From Pantanalinema sp. GBBB05 (GTDB taxonomy: Bacteria > Cyanobacteriota > Cyanobacteriia > Leptolyngbyales > Leptolyngbyaceae), in contig VRZD01000015.1 in assembly GCA_016743235.1 (NCBI GenBank), forward strand, positions 90,864-154,863: a DNA stretch of 64,000 bases, in the 5' to 3' direction. Of the stretch, positions 42,053-51,591 are shown in pieces (position 1 is the stretch's first letter; every line of letters starts with the position of its first letter). Both the position numbers and the translations under genes were made by a program. The notes beneath the pieces are model-generated. The model was not told the origin of the DNA. It searched no databases and saw nothing but the letters and a program-made list of their open reading frames with translations.

Positions 42053-44584
42053 ATGGTGGGTGAACGGCAGGAACCAGACTCGATCGCGAATTTAGAGCTA
42101 CCTGGGCAGACAAGCAGTAGCGACCTTGTGAGCGTGAATGACCCGAACTCACAGGTTGTAGCTGTGAAACCCCTTGCTGTGATTCTGAGTGCTTCAGCCA
42201 AGGAAAGCATCACTCCAGGTTCGGTGTTGAGCTTGAGTGTGACAATTTCCAACAAGGGTAGGCAGAGTGCCATTATTGATGTGTCAATTGATGCGCGCTC
42301 TACAGTATTGCAGCAATGGTGTCTATCGAGTTACGAACGCCTTGCTCTGGGACCAGATCAAAGTGGAGAAGTGGTATTTCCCATTCGGGTACCGACCAAT
42401 GCCCTACCTGGGATTTACCCCTATCAAATGATCGTGGATGCCCAAGAACACTATCCCGAAGACACCCCGATTCAATTTGTTCAGCAAATCCAAGTTTTAC
42501 CCAGCACTCAGGATGTGGTTCACACCAGTGATCCCACATTTGTGTTGCAACCCATGACCACGCCTCAGACTCCTGCAATCATCCAGCCAGGTGGAGCCTT
42601 ACCAGTCCAGGTTTTGGTCTACAATCGCAGCGATCGGGTGGATCGATTTCGGCTAGTGTGTACCGATCTACCTCCGACCTGGTTCTCAATTGTGTATCCA
42701 CAGGGGGTTCAGGGATCGGGGTTAGTGGTGAATGCGGATAGTCTTAACCTGAATCCGGGAGAGCAAAGCCTGATTTCGCTCGTGTTTAACCCTCCCATTG
42801 ATGCTCTGGCAGGAAGTTATATCCCAACGCTACGGTTGTATTCTGCCAATAATCCAGAGTTGGTGCTACTGGATTTGGTGTACTTGCAAGTTCCCCCGAT
42901 TTACCTGCTACAGATCGAACTTCGCACGTTAATTAGTCGGGTACGGCAACAGCCTGGCATTTACCAGGTCCGGCTCAACAACCTGGGGAACACCCAGCGA
43001 GAGGTCGTGCTACACTGCCAAAACCTGGATGAAGAAGACCTGTGCACCTATACATTGGATCACACCCAAGTCCAGATGGCTCCCCGCGAATCTGTGGGGG
43101 TAGGCTTGCAAGTGCAACCGAAAAAATGGTGGCGACGACCACTATTTGGTGGTGGGCGAGTCTTGAACTTTAGCGTTGATTTGGCAGATACACGACAATT
43201 ACCTTTGACCGTAGATAACCTACCTGGATTTTTGCTCTGGGAGTCACGCCCCTGGTGGCAGGTTTTACCCCTGGTGATATTGATAATTCTGGGCATTCTG
43301 GTGCTCGCTTATTGGCTTTGGTGGTGGTTAATTCGAGTGCCCCCCTCACCCCAAATCATGCAATTTTTTAGCGAAGACACCACCTACACTGCCACGAATG
43401 AAGATGTAGTACGCCTGGGCTGGCAAATCAGCGAACCCCAACGACTGCAATCTCTCAAAATTACCGGCTTATCCCCGGAAGGAGCTCCACTCACCCGACC
43501 TGAGGTGTATGACTGGAGTCAGGGTGTTCCCGCCGCTCTGCAAGCTTTTTGTACCCAAACGGTGACTCAGTTGGATTGTCGCAATGTGCGAACCAGTGCC
43601 CGTCAACCCGGTACCTACCAATTTGAGATCGTGGTGCAGCCCAAACCAGGCAGAGGAGGAGTAACGGCTGTGACTGGAATGACCAAGCCAGTCGCGATCG
43701 CACCGCTCCCGCAGCCAACGATTCTGGCATTTACTTCAACCCAGCCAACCTATCAAGAACCTACCGGTGTAGCCACAACCTCAACAGGCAGCCAACCGCC
43801 AAAGCCAAGTAGTAGCGAAATTCGTTTGAACTGGGTCATCGCCAACCCTACTCAACTGCGATCGCTGCAACTGACAGGACGCACAACTGAAGGAGTAGTG
43901 ATTAGCCCATCGCAGCAATACGATCTCAGCGAGGGTCTACCCTCTCCACTAAAAGATAATTGTGACTTAAAAGCCCAACTAATTTGTCAAAACATTCCAA
44001 CGAAGGTCAAACAGCCGGGAGACTATATCTTCGAACTTACAGCCATTCCTAAAGTGGCGAGCAGCACCAAGCCCGTGCCCCAAAAAACGGATGTGATTAA
44101 AATTCTGCCCAAGCCAGCTCGCATTCTAGAATTTACATTGAATGGCAAACCAGCCTTACCTAAGTATGTGATTCCCATTACTCGCGATCAGCCACCTCCC
44201 GACCTCCTGCTGTCCTGGAAAGTTGATGCCAGTGTAGGCAGCAAAGTCGAGCTACTTCCTGCGCCTGGTAATGTACCCTTGAAAGCCGCAATTCCCCTAA
44301 TTTTAAGTTCACAGCCTGGTAGCGTCACCGTAGTGTTGCAAGTCACCAGTTCTGCCGGTGAGCAAATTACTCGTTCAGTCACCTTTGAAACAGTTGATCC
44401 CACCGATCCAGCCGTTGCGGCGGCAGCAGCAGCAGCCAAAGCGATCGCAGAAGCTCAACAGGCTGGGGCAGCCAAAGATGCGGCGGGACAAGCCGGTGGT
44501 GCACCCGGTCTCAGCTCTCCAACCCCATCAGAGCCAGGGACGCTGTCGCCCGTCGAACTTCCACCTCAGTTCGATCGGCGATAG
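42053..44584 (+). CDS. Single-pass membrane protein with Ig-like domains on both sides
   Basis: 843 residues. Residues ~30-395 carry Ig/NEW3-like repeats (SVLSLSVTISNKGRQSAIID, GIYPYQMIVDAQEHYPED, GIYQVRLNNLGNTQREV), ending in a basic aromatic stretch (PKKWWRRPLFGGGR) also present in similar form in the preceding gene (KRRHWLGLPKTC). A membrane segment lies at ~402-428 (LPLVILIILGILVLAYWLWW). The C-terminal half has Ig-like domains (VVRLGWQISEPQRLQSLKIT and IRLNWVIANPTQLRSLQLTG, an internal repeat) and a low-complexity Ala/Pro tail. It begins 42 bp after its neighbour, likely in one operon. Function unknown. Confidence 0.78.
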   Translation: MVGERQEPDSIANLELPGQTSSSDLVSVNDPNSQVVAVKPLAVILSASAKESITPGSVLSLSVTISNKGRQSAIIDVSIDARSTVLQQWCLSSYERLALGPDQSGEVVFPIRVPTNALPGIYPYQMIVDAQEHYPEDTPIQFVQQIQVLPSTQDVVHTSDPTFVLQPMTTPQTPAIIQPGGALPVQVLVYNRSDRVDRFRLVCTDLPPTWFSIVYPQGVQGSGLVVNADSLNLNPGEQSLISLVFNPPIDALAGSYIPTLRLYSANNPELVLLDLVYLQVPPIYLLQIELRTLISRVRQQPGIYQVRLNNLGNTQREVVLHCQNLDEEDLCTYTLDHTQVQMAPRESVGVGLQVQPKKWWRRPLFGGGRVLNFSVDLADTRQLPLTVDNLPGFLLWESRPWWQVLPLVILIILGILVLAYWLWWWLIRVPPSPQIMQFFSEDTTYTATNEDVVRLGWQISEPQRLQSLKITGLSPEGAPLTRPEVYDWSQGVPAALQAFCTQTVTQLDCRNVRTSARQPGTYQFEIVVQPKPGRGGVTAVTGMTKPVAIAPLPQPTILAFTSTQPTYQEPTGVATTSTGSQPPKPSSSEIRLNWVIANPTQLRSLQLTGRTTEGVVISPSQQYDLSEGLPSPLKDNCDLKAQLICQNIPTKVKQPGDYIFELTAIPKVASSTKPVPQKTDVIKILPKPARILEFTLNGKPALPKYVIPITRDQPPPDLLLSWKVDASVGSKVELLPAPGNVPLKAAIPLILSSQPGSVTVVLQVTSSAGEQITRSVTFETVDPTDPAVAAAAAAAKAIAEAQQAGAAKDAAGQAGGAPGLSSPTPSEPGTLSPVELPPQFDRR

Positions 44585-44638
44585 TTGTCGATCGACTGAG
44601 GTGAAACCGCGGGTTATACTCCAGTTGTCAAACATACG

Positions 44639-44664
44639 AGCGGGACGCTCCGGCACGTCCCGCT
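44639..44664. terminator. Bidirectional terminator-like hairpin between convergent genes
   Basis: AGCGGGACG (44639-44647) and CGTCCCGCT (44656-44664) form a perfect 9-bp GC-rich stem with an 8-base loop, between the end of the eCIS-linked operon and the convergent RTX gene. No strong U-tract on either side. Confidence 0.6.
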
Positions 44665-44686
44665 TAAACCAGGCTCTATCTAGCCT

Positions 44687-46198
44687 CTAGGCCACGATTT
44701 GGAAATCTGTGACCGATAGGATAGGCGCGGTATCTAGAGCTGCAAACTGTCCACCTGTACCAAAGCCTGCTGTTGCTCCGTCTTGATTAAAGAACAGGTT
44801 ACCACTCGTCAAACTGTAAGTAATTAGTCCAGCACTAGTTGCTGCATCAGCATCGCTGGCGACGATCGCGATTTGGGCAGCGGTAATAGCTCCAAAAGTA
44901 GACTGCGACAGAATGAGTTTGTCGAGCCCAGTTTGGAAATCTTTGATCGTATCTACACCCAGGTCGGCAAAGGTACTACCAGCATTAAACACAAAGCGGT
45001 CAGCCCCCTCTCCACCAATGAGCACATCATTGCCAGCTCCACCATTCAGAGTGTCGCTACCCAATCCACCAATCAAGATATCATTGCCACCTTCACCATT
45101 CAGGGTATCGTTACCTTCCTTACCATCTAAGGTATTGTTGGCATTATTACCAGTCAAGAGATTAGCCAGGGTATTACCAGTGCCATTAAGGGCTTCTGTG
45201 CCAGTCAGAACTAGTCTTTCGACAAAGTTGCCTAAAGTAAAACTCACACTGGACTGCACTGTATCAATTCCTCCATCAGAAATTGATAGTTCAGGACCGA
45301 CAAACGCAATGTTAAAGTCCTCAATCACCACATCTCCAACATCATCCACAATATAAGTGTCACTCAGGGCGCCACCACGCATTGTGTCACTGCCTATGCC
45401 ACCATCCAAAACATCACCACCGTCATCACCGAATAGTTGGTCATTACCAATTCCACCATTGAGCTGATTGCTACCAAAATTCCCTTGGATGATATTATCC
45501 AAGGCGTTACCAGTCCCACTTAAATTCTCCGTTCCTAGTAACGTTAGGTTCTCTACGTTCTCACCTAAGTTAAAACTAACAGAGGATTGCACTGTATCAA
45601 TGCCTGCATTAACATCCTCAGTCACACGATCGCGAACACTATCGACAACATAAGTATCGTTACCCAAACCACCCCGCATAGCATCACTGCCAATTCCACC
45701 ATTCAAAGTATCGTTGAGGTTACCACCAATCAACTGATCATTCCCACCCTGACCGAGCAAAAGGTTATTTTGGCTGGAATTAGCGGTGATGATATTATTT
45801 AAGCTATTCCCCTCACCCCGATTAGCCAAGCCTTGCAGAGTTAGGTTTTCCAGATTCTCACCTAAAACAAAATTGAGGCTAGAAATTACAGTGTCAATGC
45901 CAGCATCAATTCCTTCCGAAATCACATCACTGCCCTCGGTAATATAGGTGTCATTGCCTGTGCCACCAACGAGAGAGTCATTGCCACTGCCGCCATTGAG
46001 TGTATCGTTACCCTCACCTCCCAATAAGGTATCTGCACCACTATCGCCTAATAAACTATCGTTGCCAGAATCGCCTAACAAGATGTCATCACCCAAGTTA
46101 CCCCGCAAGGTATCATCACCCGCGTCACCTAGCATCAAATCATTCACGATCGAGCCATTGAGGGAATCGTTGTTAGACGTACCAAAAAAAGTTGCCAT
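44687..46198 (-). CDS. RTX calcium-binding repeat protein
   Basis: 503 residues from ATG 46198 (MATFFGTSNNDSLNG), chosen because GGAG lies before it; an upstream in-frame start at 46297 has no such site. Most of the protein consists of RTX nonapeptide repeats binding calcium (GGxGxDxLx: LLGDSGNDSLLGDSGADTLL, GGLGNDTYVVDSV, GGLGSDTLNGGAGNDVLIGG). Between them are three copies of a ~90-residue module with DTVQSSVSFxLGxxVExLTLxG. The C-terminus (FVFNAGSTFADLGVDTIKDF and onward) fits an uncleaved type I secretion signal. No enzymatic domain is visible. Calcium-dependent folding occurs outside the cell (family knowledge); type I transporter genes are not in the window. Confidence 0.9.
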   Translation of the reverse strand: MATFFGTSNNDSLNGSIVNDLMLGDAGDDTLRGNLGDDILLGDSGNDSLLGDSGADTLLGGEGNDTLNGGSGNDSLVGGTGNDTYITEGSDVISEGIDAGIDTVISSLNFVLGENLENLTLQGLANRGEGNSLNNIITANSSQNNLLLGQGGNDQLIGGNLNDTLNGGIGSDAMRGGLGNDTYVVDSVRDRVTEDVNAGIDTVQSSVSFNLGENVENLTLLGTENLSGTGNALDNIIQGNFGSNQLNGGIGNDQLFGDDGGDVLDGGIGSDTMRGGALSDTYIVDDVGDVVIEDFNIAFVGPELSISDGGIDTVQSSVSFTLGNFVERLVLTGTEALNGTGNTLANLLTGNNANNTLDGKEGNDTLNGEGGNDILIGGLGSDTLNGGAGNDVLIGGEGADRFVFNAGSTFADLGVDTIKDFQTGLDKLILSQSTFGAITAAQIAIVASDADAATSAGLITYSLTSGNLFFNQDGATAGFGTGGQFAALDTAPILSVTDFQIVA

Positions 46199-46600
46199 CT
46201 GTGTTACTCCGTTGTTCAAGTGCAAGTGTGTAAGTAACCCATCATTCGCTAGTGACAGATTCAGAGTCAGTACTGATTTATCACTGCGCGATCTCAAGCT
46301 TGAGCCACCGTTGAATTGGGTACATTCAACTGCTTAATCAGTTACATGGTGGACGATCGCAGTTCATGCAGGATTGAGAGAATAATGGGTCAAATGGCAG
46401 CTAGCTCAGGGGTCGTGTTCGTATGCGATCGCAGCCTGAAGCCACAATCTACAGCAATTAGCCAACCGATTAACCTTGCAACCAATCATTCCTGTTTAGC
46501 TTACGGAAATTACTAGAATGAATGTGTAGTTTCCATCAGATTAGATCACCAACCACCGGGTTGAAGCAATCCAATCACTCAACAATAAAACATGGCGGTA
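46199..46600. other. 402-bp gap between histidine kinase and RTX genes
   Basis: It must hold the RTX promoter on the minus strand and the 3' end of the kinase transcript. I see no confident promoter pair, terminator, RNA gene or reading frame with support; two GCGATCG-type sites occur near 46355 and 46425. Confidence 0.5.
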
Positions 46601-49600
46601 TTACTCAACACTGGAATTACTGCGGCGATGATAAACAACCTCGACGATCGCTTGGACTAATTCTTCTGGATCAAGCGGCTTAGTCACATGCTGTTGATAG
46701 CCGCTAGTAATCGCTCGTTGGTGGTCACCTTCTCTAGCATAGGCTGTTAAGGCGATCGCTGGAATTAGTCCGCCTTGCTCAGGAGGCAATGTCCGGAGCT
46801 GTTGAATCAGAGCATAGCCATCTACATCCGGCATGCCAATATCGCTGACTAACACATGCGGTTGAAATGCTTCGAGATTCGCTAAGACTTCTACAGCTGA
46901 TGCTACAGCTAAGACTACGGCTCCAAATTGGGTTAACAATACTGATAACAATTCACGTGCATCAGGATCATCATCAACGGTGAGAACGCGAATTCCTGTA
47001 AGATCAAGGGCTGATTGGGGTAACTGACCTGGCTGTTCAATATCTGGCTCTGTATTCAGTAAGGGCAATCGAACGGTAAACGTAGCACCCAATCCTTCAC
47101 CAGGGCTGTCAGCCCTGATTGTGCCACCATGAGCCTCAACTAACTGACGCACGATCGCCAACCCCAAACCAAGCCCGCCATATTTCCGAGTGATGGAGGC
47201 ATCTTCTTGGCGAAACGATTCAAAAATGTAGGGAATAAAGTCTGGGCTAATCCCTTTGCCAGTATCAGTAACGGTAATGTAGGCATAACTGGAAGATGGA
47301 GAAGATAAGACCGGGACTTGCCTATCGCCCTGCGCCAAACAGATCATAACTTGCCCACCACTGGGGGTGAATTTGATCGCATTAGATAACAGATTCCAGA
47401 CAATCTGCTGGAGGCGAGCAGCATCACCGGAAACCTGACCAACATTGGGTAACTTGGCAGCAAACGCAATCGATTTCGCAGTGGCTGTTGTTCTCACCGT
47501 TTCAATCGCGGCTGCAATTACCGAAGCCAGATTCACTGAGGTCATCGTCAGGCTCAGCTTACCCCGCAGAATTTTGGCAACATCCAGCAAATCATCAATT
47601 AGTTGCACCTGAACTCTGGCATTCCGCTCGATCGTCACAAGGGCTTCCAGTGTTTTCGTCTCATCTAGTTTGCGGGTTTGTAATAACTTTGACCACCCTA
47701 GAATCGGATTCAGCGGCGATCGTAACTCATGGGATAGCACAGCCAGAAATTCATCCTTGATTCGGTTAGCCCGTTCTGCCGCTTCTCGAGCTGTACGTTC
47801 TAGCTGGAATAAATGCTCGCGTTCAATCTCTAGCTCTTTTTGATCATGAATATCAGTGCAGGTGCCAAACCATTTCACCACCTGTCCCTGCGGATTCTTT
47901 AGCGGTAATCCCAATACCAAATGCCAGCGATAGCTAGTGTCAGCCGCTCGTCTAAACCGATATTCGTGACGATAGAAATGACTCTGATGTACTGCATCAA
48001 ACCACGCCATTTGAGTCGCTTGCCAATCCTCTGGATGAACTGCTGAGAGCCAACCTTGGTCAACAATCTGCTTAATCGTTAAGCCAGTATAGTCACACAA
48101 ACGTTGATTCACATAATCACATGCACCGTTCGCATCACAAGTCCAGACTAGTTGAGGAATCGCTTCTGCTAGATAACGGTAACGTTCTTCACTTTGCCGT
48201 AATGCCTCCTCCATTTGTTTACGATCGCTGATATCTTTGAAGAGGATCGCTACTCTACCGCTTTCGGCAGTTCCGATTCGAAACGCAGAAACATCGAACC
48301 AACGTTGCATGGCATCAGAGCCACTTTCAAATCGAACTGGTTCGCCAGTCAGAGCCACATTGCCATAAATTTCAAACCAATGTGGTTCCAAATCTGGCAG
48401 CAGTTGACGGGCTGTTTTACCCTGTACTTGTTTGAGACCGGTTTGTTGCTCAAATCGGGGATTGACCTCCAGAAAGCGATAGTCCAGCGGTTGAGCTTGA
48501 GCATCAAACACCATTTCAATCACACAGAAGCCTTCATTCATCGATTCAAACAAAGTCCGATAGCGTTCCTCCGAGACCCGAAGAGCTTCTTCTATTTGTT
48601 TGCGATCGCTGATATCAATGACTGAGCCAATGTAACCCTTAAACTCTCCAGTTTCCCCAAACCAAGGATTTGCGGCATCAATCATCCACCGATAAATTCC
48701 ATCCTGACGACGCAACCGATACTCCAACCGAAACGCAGCTTGATCCTCTGTTGCTTTGAAGAAAACAGATTCAGACAATTCCCGATCATCGGGATGAACG
48801 GCATCTAACCAACCGCTACCCAGTCCCGTCGCTTCGGTCTGTCCCGTGAATTCATACCAGCTCTGACTCAGGTAGGTACAGTAGCCAGTCTGGTCTGTCA
48901 CCCAAACCATCATAGGAGCGTTATCTGCCATATGGCGGAAGCGCTTTTCGCTCTCGCGCAGAGCCGTCTCAATCTGAGTTCGCTCGGTAATTTCTTCACA
49001 AACGGTGCTGATGCCAATCACGCGATCGCCATCTTTTAAGGGGAAAAAATGTTCCAACCAAACCCGCTGCACACCAGGCTGAGCCGGAGTTTCACCATGC
49101 ACTTCGACATTCAACAAAGGTTCTCCTGTTTCCAGGATAGGACGCAGCAAGTGTTCAATAGTATCCGCTAGTTCAGGAAATAGTTCCCGCACACTCCGCC
49201 CTAAATGAGCAGCGATCGGTAATCCATTGATATCTGCCAGTCGTTGATTAATCCGCACAAATCGGAGATCCGCATCCAGAACATTCAAGCCGATCGGTGC
49301 TGACTGATAGATAGCTTCAATTTCTGCCAATTGCTGCTGAAGCTGCTGTTCACTGTAATGAATCAGGGCTTCACTGCGCTTGAGCTGATCAATATTAGTA
49401 ATAGTGCCAATCCAACCGGTAATTTGCTGGTGAGCATTCTGGATCGGGATAGCTCGATTCATGAACCAGTTGTATATTCCATCCCAGCGCCGAATGCGAT
49501 ATTCAATTTCAAACGCTTCCCCGGTGATAATCGCCTGGCTCCACTGTTCCAAAGTACGATCGCGATCATCCGGGTGAATAGTATGAACTCCGGCTAGCCC

Positions 49601-51364
49601 CATAGATTCGGCTTTGCTGCACCCGGTGTACTCATACCAACGTTGGTTCCAGTAATTGACAGTTCCAGTGGCATCAGCCGTCCACACCATCTGAGGCATG
49701 GCTTCGGCTAACTCTTGATAGCGCTGTTGGCTAGCTTGCAGGGCTACCGCCGCCTGGTTCCGCTCTGTAATATCTAAAAAAGCACCGATCGCACCTCGGA
49801 TCTGATTCTGCTGATCGCGTAGAGGCGTGGCATAGGACAAGATCTGGTGGATTGCGCCATCCGGTAGGAGAATGTCAAACTCCACATTGCGCACGTCTAC
49901 TCCTAGCCTGGCAGCAGCTTGCATCGGCAAATCGTTAGCCGAAATTTCTTGCCCATTCTGCAAAACCCGATAGGCTGGTTGCTGAGCAGCAGGTGCACTT
50001 TTCGAGATATTACTGTCCGAGTGAACACCGAGGAGTTGCCGCAGGTAGGCATTATTCTGCATCTGAGTACAGGTTGGATCAGTGGCGATCGCAATCCCGA
50101 TCGGAATCATATCCAATAAAGTTTGCAGTTCAACGACCCGATTCGTCAAATCCCAGTTAAGACGTTGGATAGCTGCCTCGGATTGCTTATGCAGACTTAA
50201 ATCCATCGCAAAAATCACATATTCATCCGCCCGATCCATCCACTGCGTGGCACTGAACAAAATCGGCATCCGGACTCCATCCGGATGTAGCAATTCTATC
50301 TCTTGAGCCGATAGAAAGCCCTGCTGTCGCAACAGTTCAACGTTTCGGTTAACCTGTTCAGCTAACTCTGGTGGGATAGAGTCGCGCCAGTTTAACCCCT
50401 GGTGCTCAAACACTGCTCGGGTACAGCCGTGCAACCGCAAAATGGCATCATTCATCACGAGCATGTCACCTTGAGGGGAAGCAATGGCAATGCCAATCGG
50501 AGCCGTATCAATCAGTCGCTGCAATTGGCGTTGCTGCTGTTGCAGCTCTGTTACCGTTTGATTTAACTTCAACTCCAACTGTTTGCGATCGGTAATATCA
50601 CGCCAAGACGCAACAAAGCCATCATTTAACTTCGTGGCACGAATGTCGAACGCCCGCACCAAGGTCTGCTCACCATAGATGTCTTCATAAACCAGGGAAT
50701 CTTTAATTAATGGCTCTCCCGTTTCCACCAATCGACAATACTCATCAAACAATCCCGATTCTCGGTGGGCAGGCAATAATTCACATAACCCTCGCCCAAT
50801 CTGGATCGCCTTTGGCATCCGATTGTTTGCACATGCTGCTGCATTAAGATAGTCAATACGAAAATCAACAATTTGCCCGGACGCATCCCGCATCGAGGAA
50901 AAAATGCCAAAGCAATCTAGCATGTTCTCCACCGATATTTGAAATTGCTCCTGGCTGCATTCCAGTGCCTGCCGCAACTGGGCATTGTCGATCGCATTCT
51001 GCATCGTGAAGCGTAAATCAGCCGCAGTCATGCGCTCTCTCACTAGGTAATCTGCTGCCCCATGTTTGAAGGCTTGCACAGCCATTTCGGCATCATTACC
51101 AGCAATGACGACGATCGGCGGGCAGCGATCGCCCATCTGTTGCCTGAGTTGCCTGAGCATTGGCAAACTACTGATCGGGGAAGAATGCAGATCTAAAAGA
51201 ATACCGTCAATCTGCTGCACCTGAGCCAGTGACACCAGTGGGGCATTATCCCGCTCTACGAGAACGTTGTACGCAAAACGGTCATCTGGCTGTAACTGAT
51301 GCTCATAATCGCGTTCCTGTTCATGAGAGCCAGCAATTACAAGCACAGTTCGGTGAGTTAACAT
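46601..51364 (-). CDS. Multi-PAS hybrid histidine kinase
   Basis: 1587 residues from ATG 51364 (MLTHRTVLVIAGSHEQERD); a longer frame from 51550 adds 62 residues that look non-coding. It has an N-terminal receiver-like domain (IDGILLDLHSSPISSLPM, FKHGAADYLV) and eight PAS/PAC units, recognisable by repeated starts such as RFRHMADNAPMMVWVTD, RYRYLAEAIPQLVWTCD and RYRTLFESMNEGFCVIE, and ends such as ITDRKQ. HisKA follows with the phospho-acceptor FLAVLSHELRSPLNPILGW near residue 1205, then HATPase_c (NLLSNAIKFTPSGG, DTGKGIS, GGLGLGLAI) and a C-terminal receiver (VLTVDDDPD, VSDIGMPDVDGYAL, KPLDPEEL). Several PAS units are of the redox/haem/FAD-type class in general, but ligands are not predictable here. 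There is no output regulator next to it. Confidence 0.93.
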   Translation of the reverse strand: MLTHRTVLVIAGSHEQERDYEHQLQPDDRFAYNVLVERDNAPLVSLAQVQQIDGILLDLHSSPISSLPMLRQLRQQMGDRCPPIVVIAGNDAEMAVQAFKHGAADYLVRERMTAADLRFTMQNAIDNAQLRQALECSQEQFQISVENMLDCFGIFSSMRDASGQIVDFRIDYLNAAACANNRMPKAIQIGRGLCELLPAHRESGLFDEYCRLVETGEPLIKDSLVYEDIYGEQTLVRAFDIRATKLNDGFVASWRDITDRKQLELKLNQTVTELQQQQRQLQRLIDTAPIGIAIASPQGDMLVMNDAILRLHGCTRAVFEHQGLNWRDSIPPELAEQVNRNVELLRQQGFLSAQEIELLHPDGVRMPILFSATQWMDRADEYVIFAMDLSLHKQSEAAIQRLNWDLTNRVVELQTLLDMIPIGIAIATDPTCTQMQNNAYLRQLLGVHSDSNISKSAPAAQQPAYRVLQNGQEISANDLPMQAAARLGVDVRNVEFDILLPDGAIHQILSYATPLRDQQNQIRGAIGAFLDITERNQAAVALQASQQRYQELAEAMPQMVWTADATGTVNYWNQRWYEYTGCSKAESMGLAGVHTIHPDDRDRTLEQWSQAIITGEAFEIEYRIRRWDGIYNWFMNRAIPIQNAHQQITGWIGTITNIDQLKRSEALIHYSEQQLQQQLAEIEAIYQSAPIGLNVLDADLRFVRINQRLADINGLPIAAHLGRSVRELFPELADTIEHLLRPILETGEPLLNVEVHGETPAQPGVQRVWLEHFFPLKDGDRVIGISTVCEEITERTQIETALRESEKRFRHMADNAPMMVWVTDQTGYCTYLSQSWYEFTGQTEATGLGSGWLDAVHPDDRELSESVFFKATEDQAAFRLEYRLRRQDGIYRWMIDAANPWFGETGEFKGYIGSVIDISDRKQIEEALRVSEERYRTLFESMNEGFCVIEMVFDAQAQPLDYRFLEVNPRFEQQTGLKQVQGKTARQLLPDLEPHWFEIYGNVALTGEPVRFESGSDAMQRWFDVSAFRIGTAESGRVAILFKDISDRKQMEEALRQSEERYRYLAEAIPQLVWTCDANGACDYVNQRLCDYTGLTIKQIVDQGWLSAVHPEDWQATQMAWFDAVHQSHFYRHEYRFRRAADTSYRWHLVLGLPLKNPQGQVVKWFGTCTDIHDQKELEIEREHLFQLERTAREAAERANRIKDEFLAVLSHELRSPLNPILGWSKLLQTRKLDETKTLEALVTIERNARVQVQLIDDLLDVAKILRGKLSLTMTSVNLASVIAAAIETVRTTATAKSIAFAAKLPNVGQVSGDAARLQQIVWNLLSNAIKFTPSGGQVMICLAQGDRQVPVLSSPSSSYAYITVTDTGKGISPDFIPYIFESFRQEDASITRKYGGLGLGLAIVRQLVEAHGGTIRADSPGEGLGATFTVRLPLLNTEPDIEQPGQLPQSALDLTGIRVLTVDDDPDARELLSVLLTQFGAVVLAVASAVEVLANLEAFQPHVLVSDIGMPDVDGYALIQQLRTLPPEQGGLIPAIALTAYAREGDHQRAITSGYQQHVTKPLDPEELVQAIVEVVYHRRSNSSVE

Positions 51365-51591
51365 ACCTGAATCCCCAGTTCGCGGCAGAGCGATCGCAGC
51401 CGAGATTAACAGTTTAAAAGTTTTCTGAAAAAAAAGAAGCCTAAATTGCGCTTTGAAGAATAATAGCCAGACCAACAACCTGTTTCTGAGCCTGTCCTCA
51501 CCGTTGTAGCACTTGTGCCAGGCAAGTTGACGAACTCCTTGCTGTTTCACGGTCGGCAGGCTCTAGACTGACCAATTTAGCGGAGAAACAT

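Noticed and set aside
1..44584. Prophage
   Set aside because: Tail-like genes are present but I find no capsid, portal, terminase, integrase or lysis genes; the DUF4255, AAA+ ATPase and DUF4157 genes mark an eCIS instead.
1..44584. Type VI secretion system
   Set aside because: A single long sheath gene, gp19-like tubes and DUF4255 are of AFP/PVC type; no TssB/TssC pair, ClpV or TssJLM genes are seen.
44639..44664. Attachment site
   Set aside because: The sequence is a simple inverted repeat between convergent genes, with no tRNA, integrase or matching copy, so a terminator is the simpler reading.
45948..46337. Plus-strand Ser/Pro-rich frames opposite the RTX gene
   Set aside because: Antisense shadow of the Asp/Gly-rich calcium repeats.
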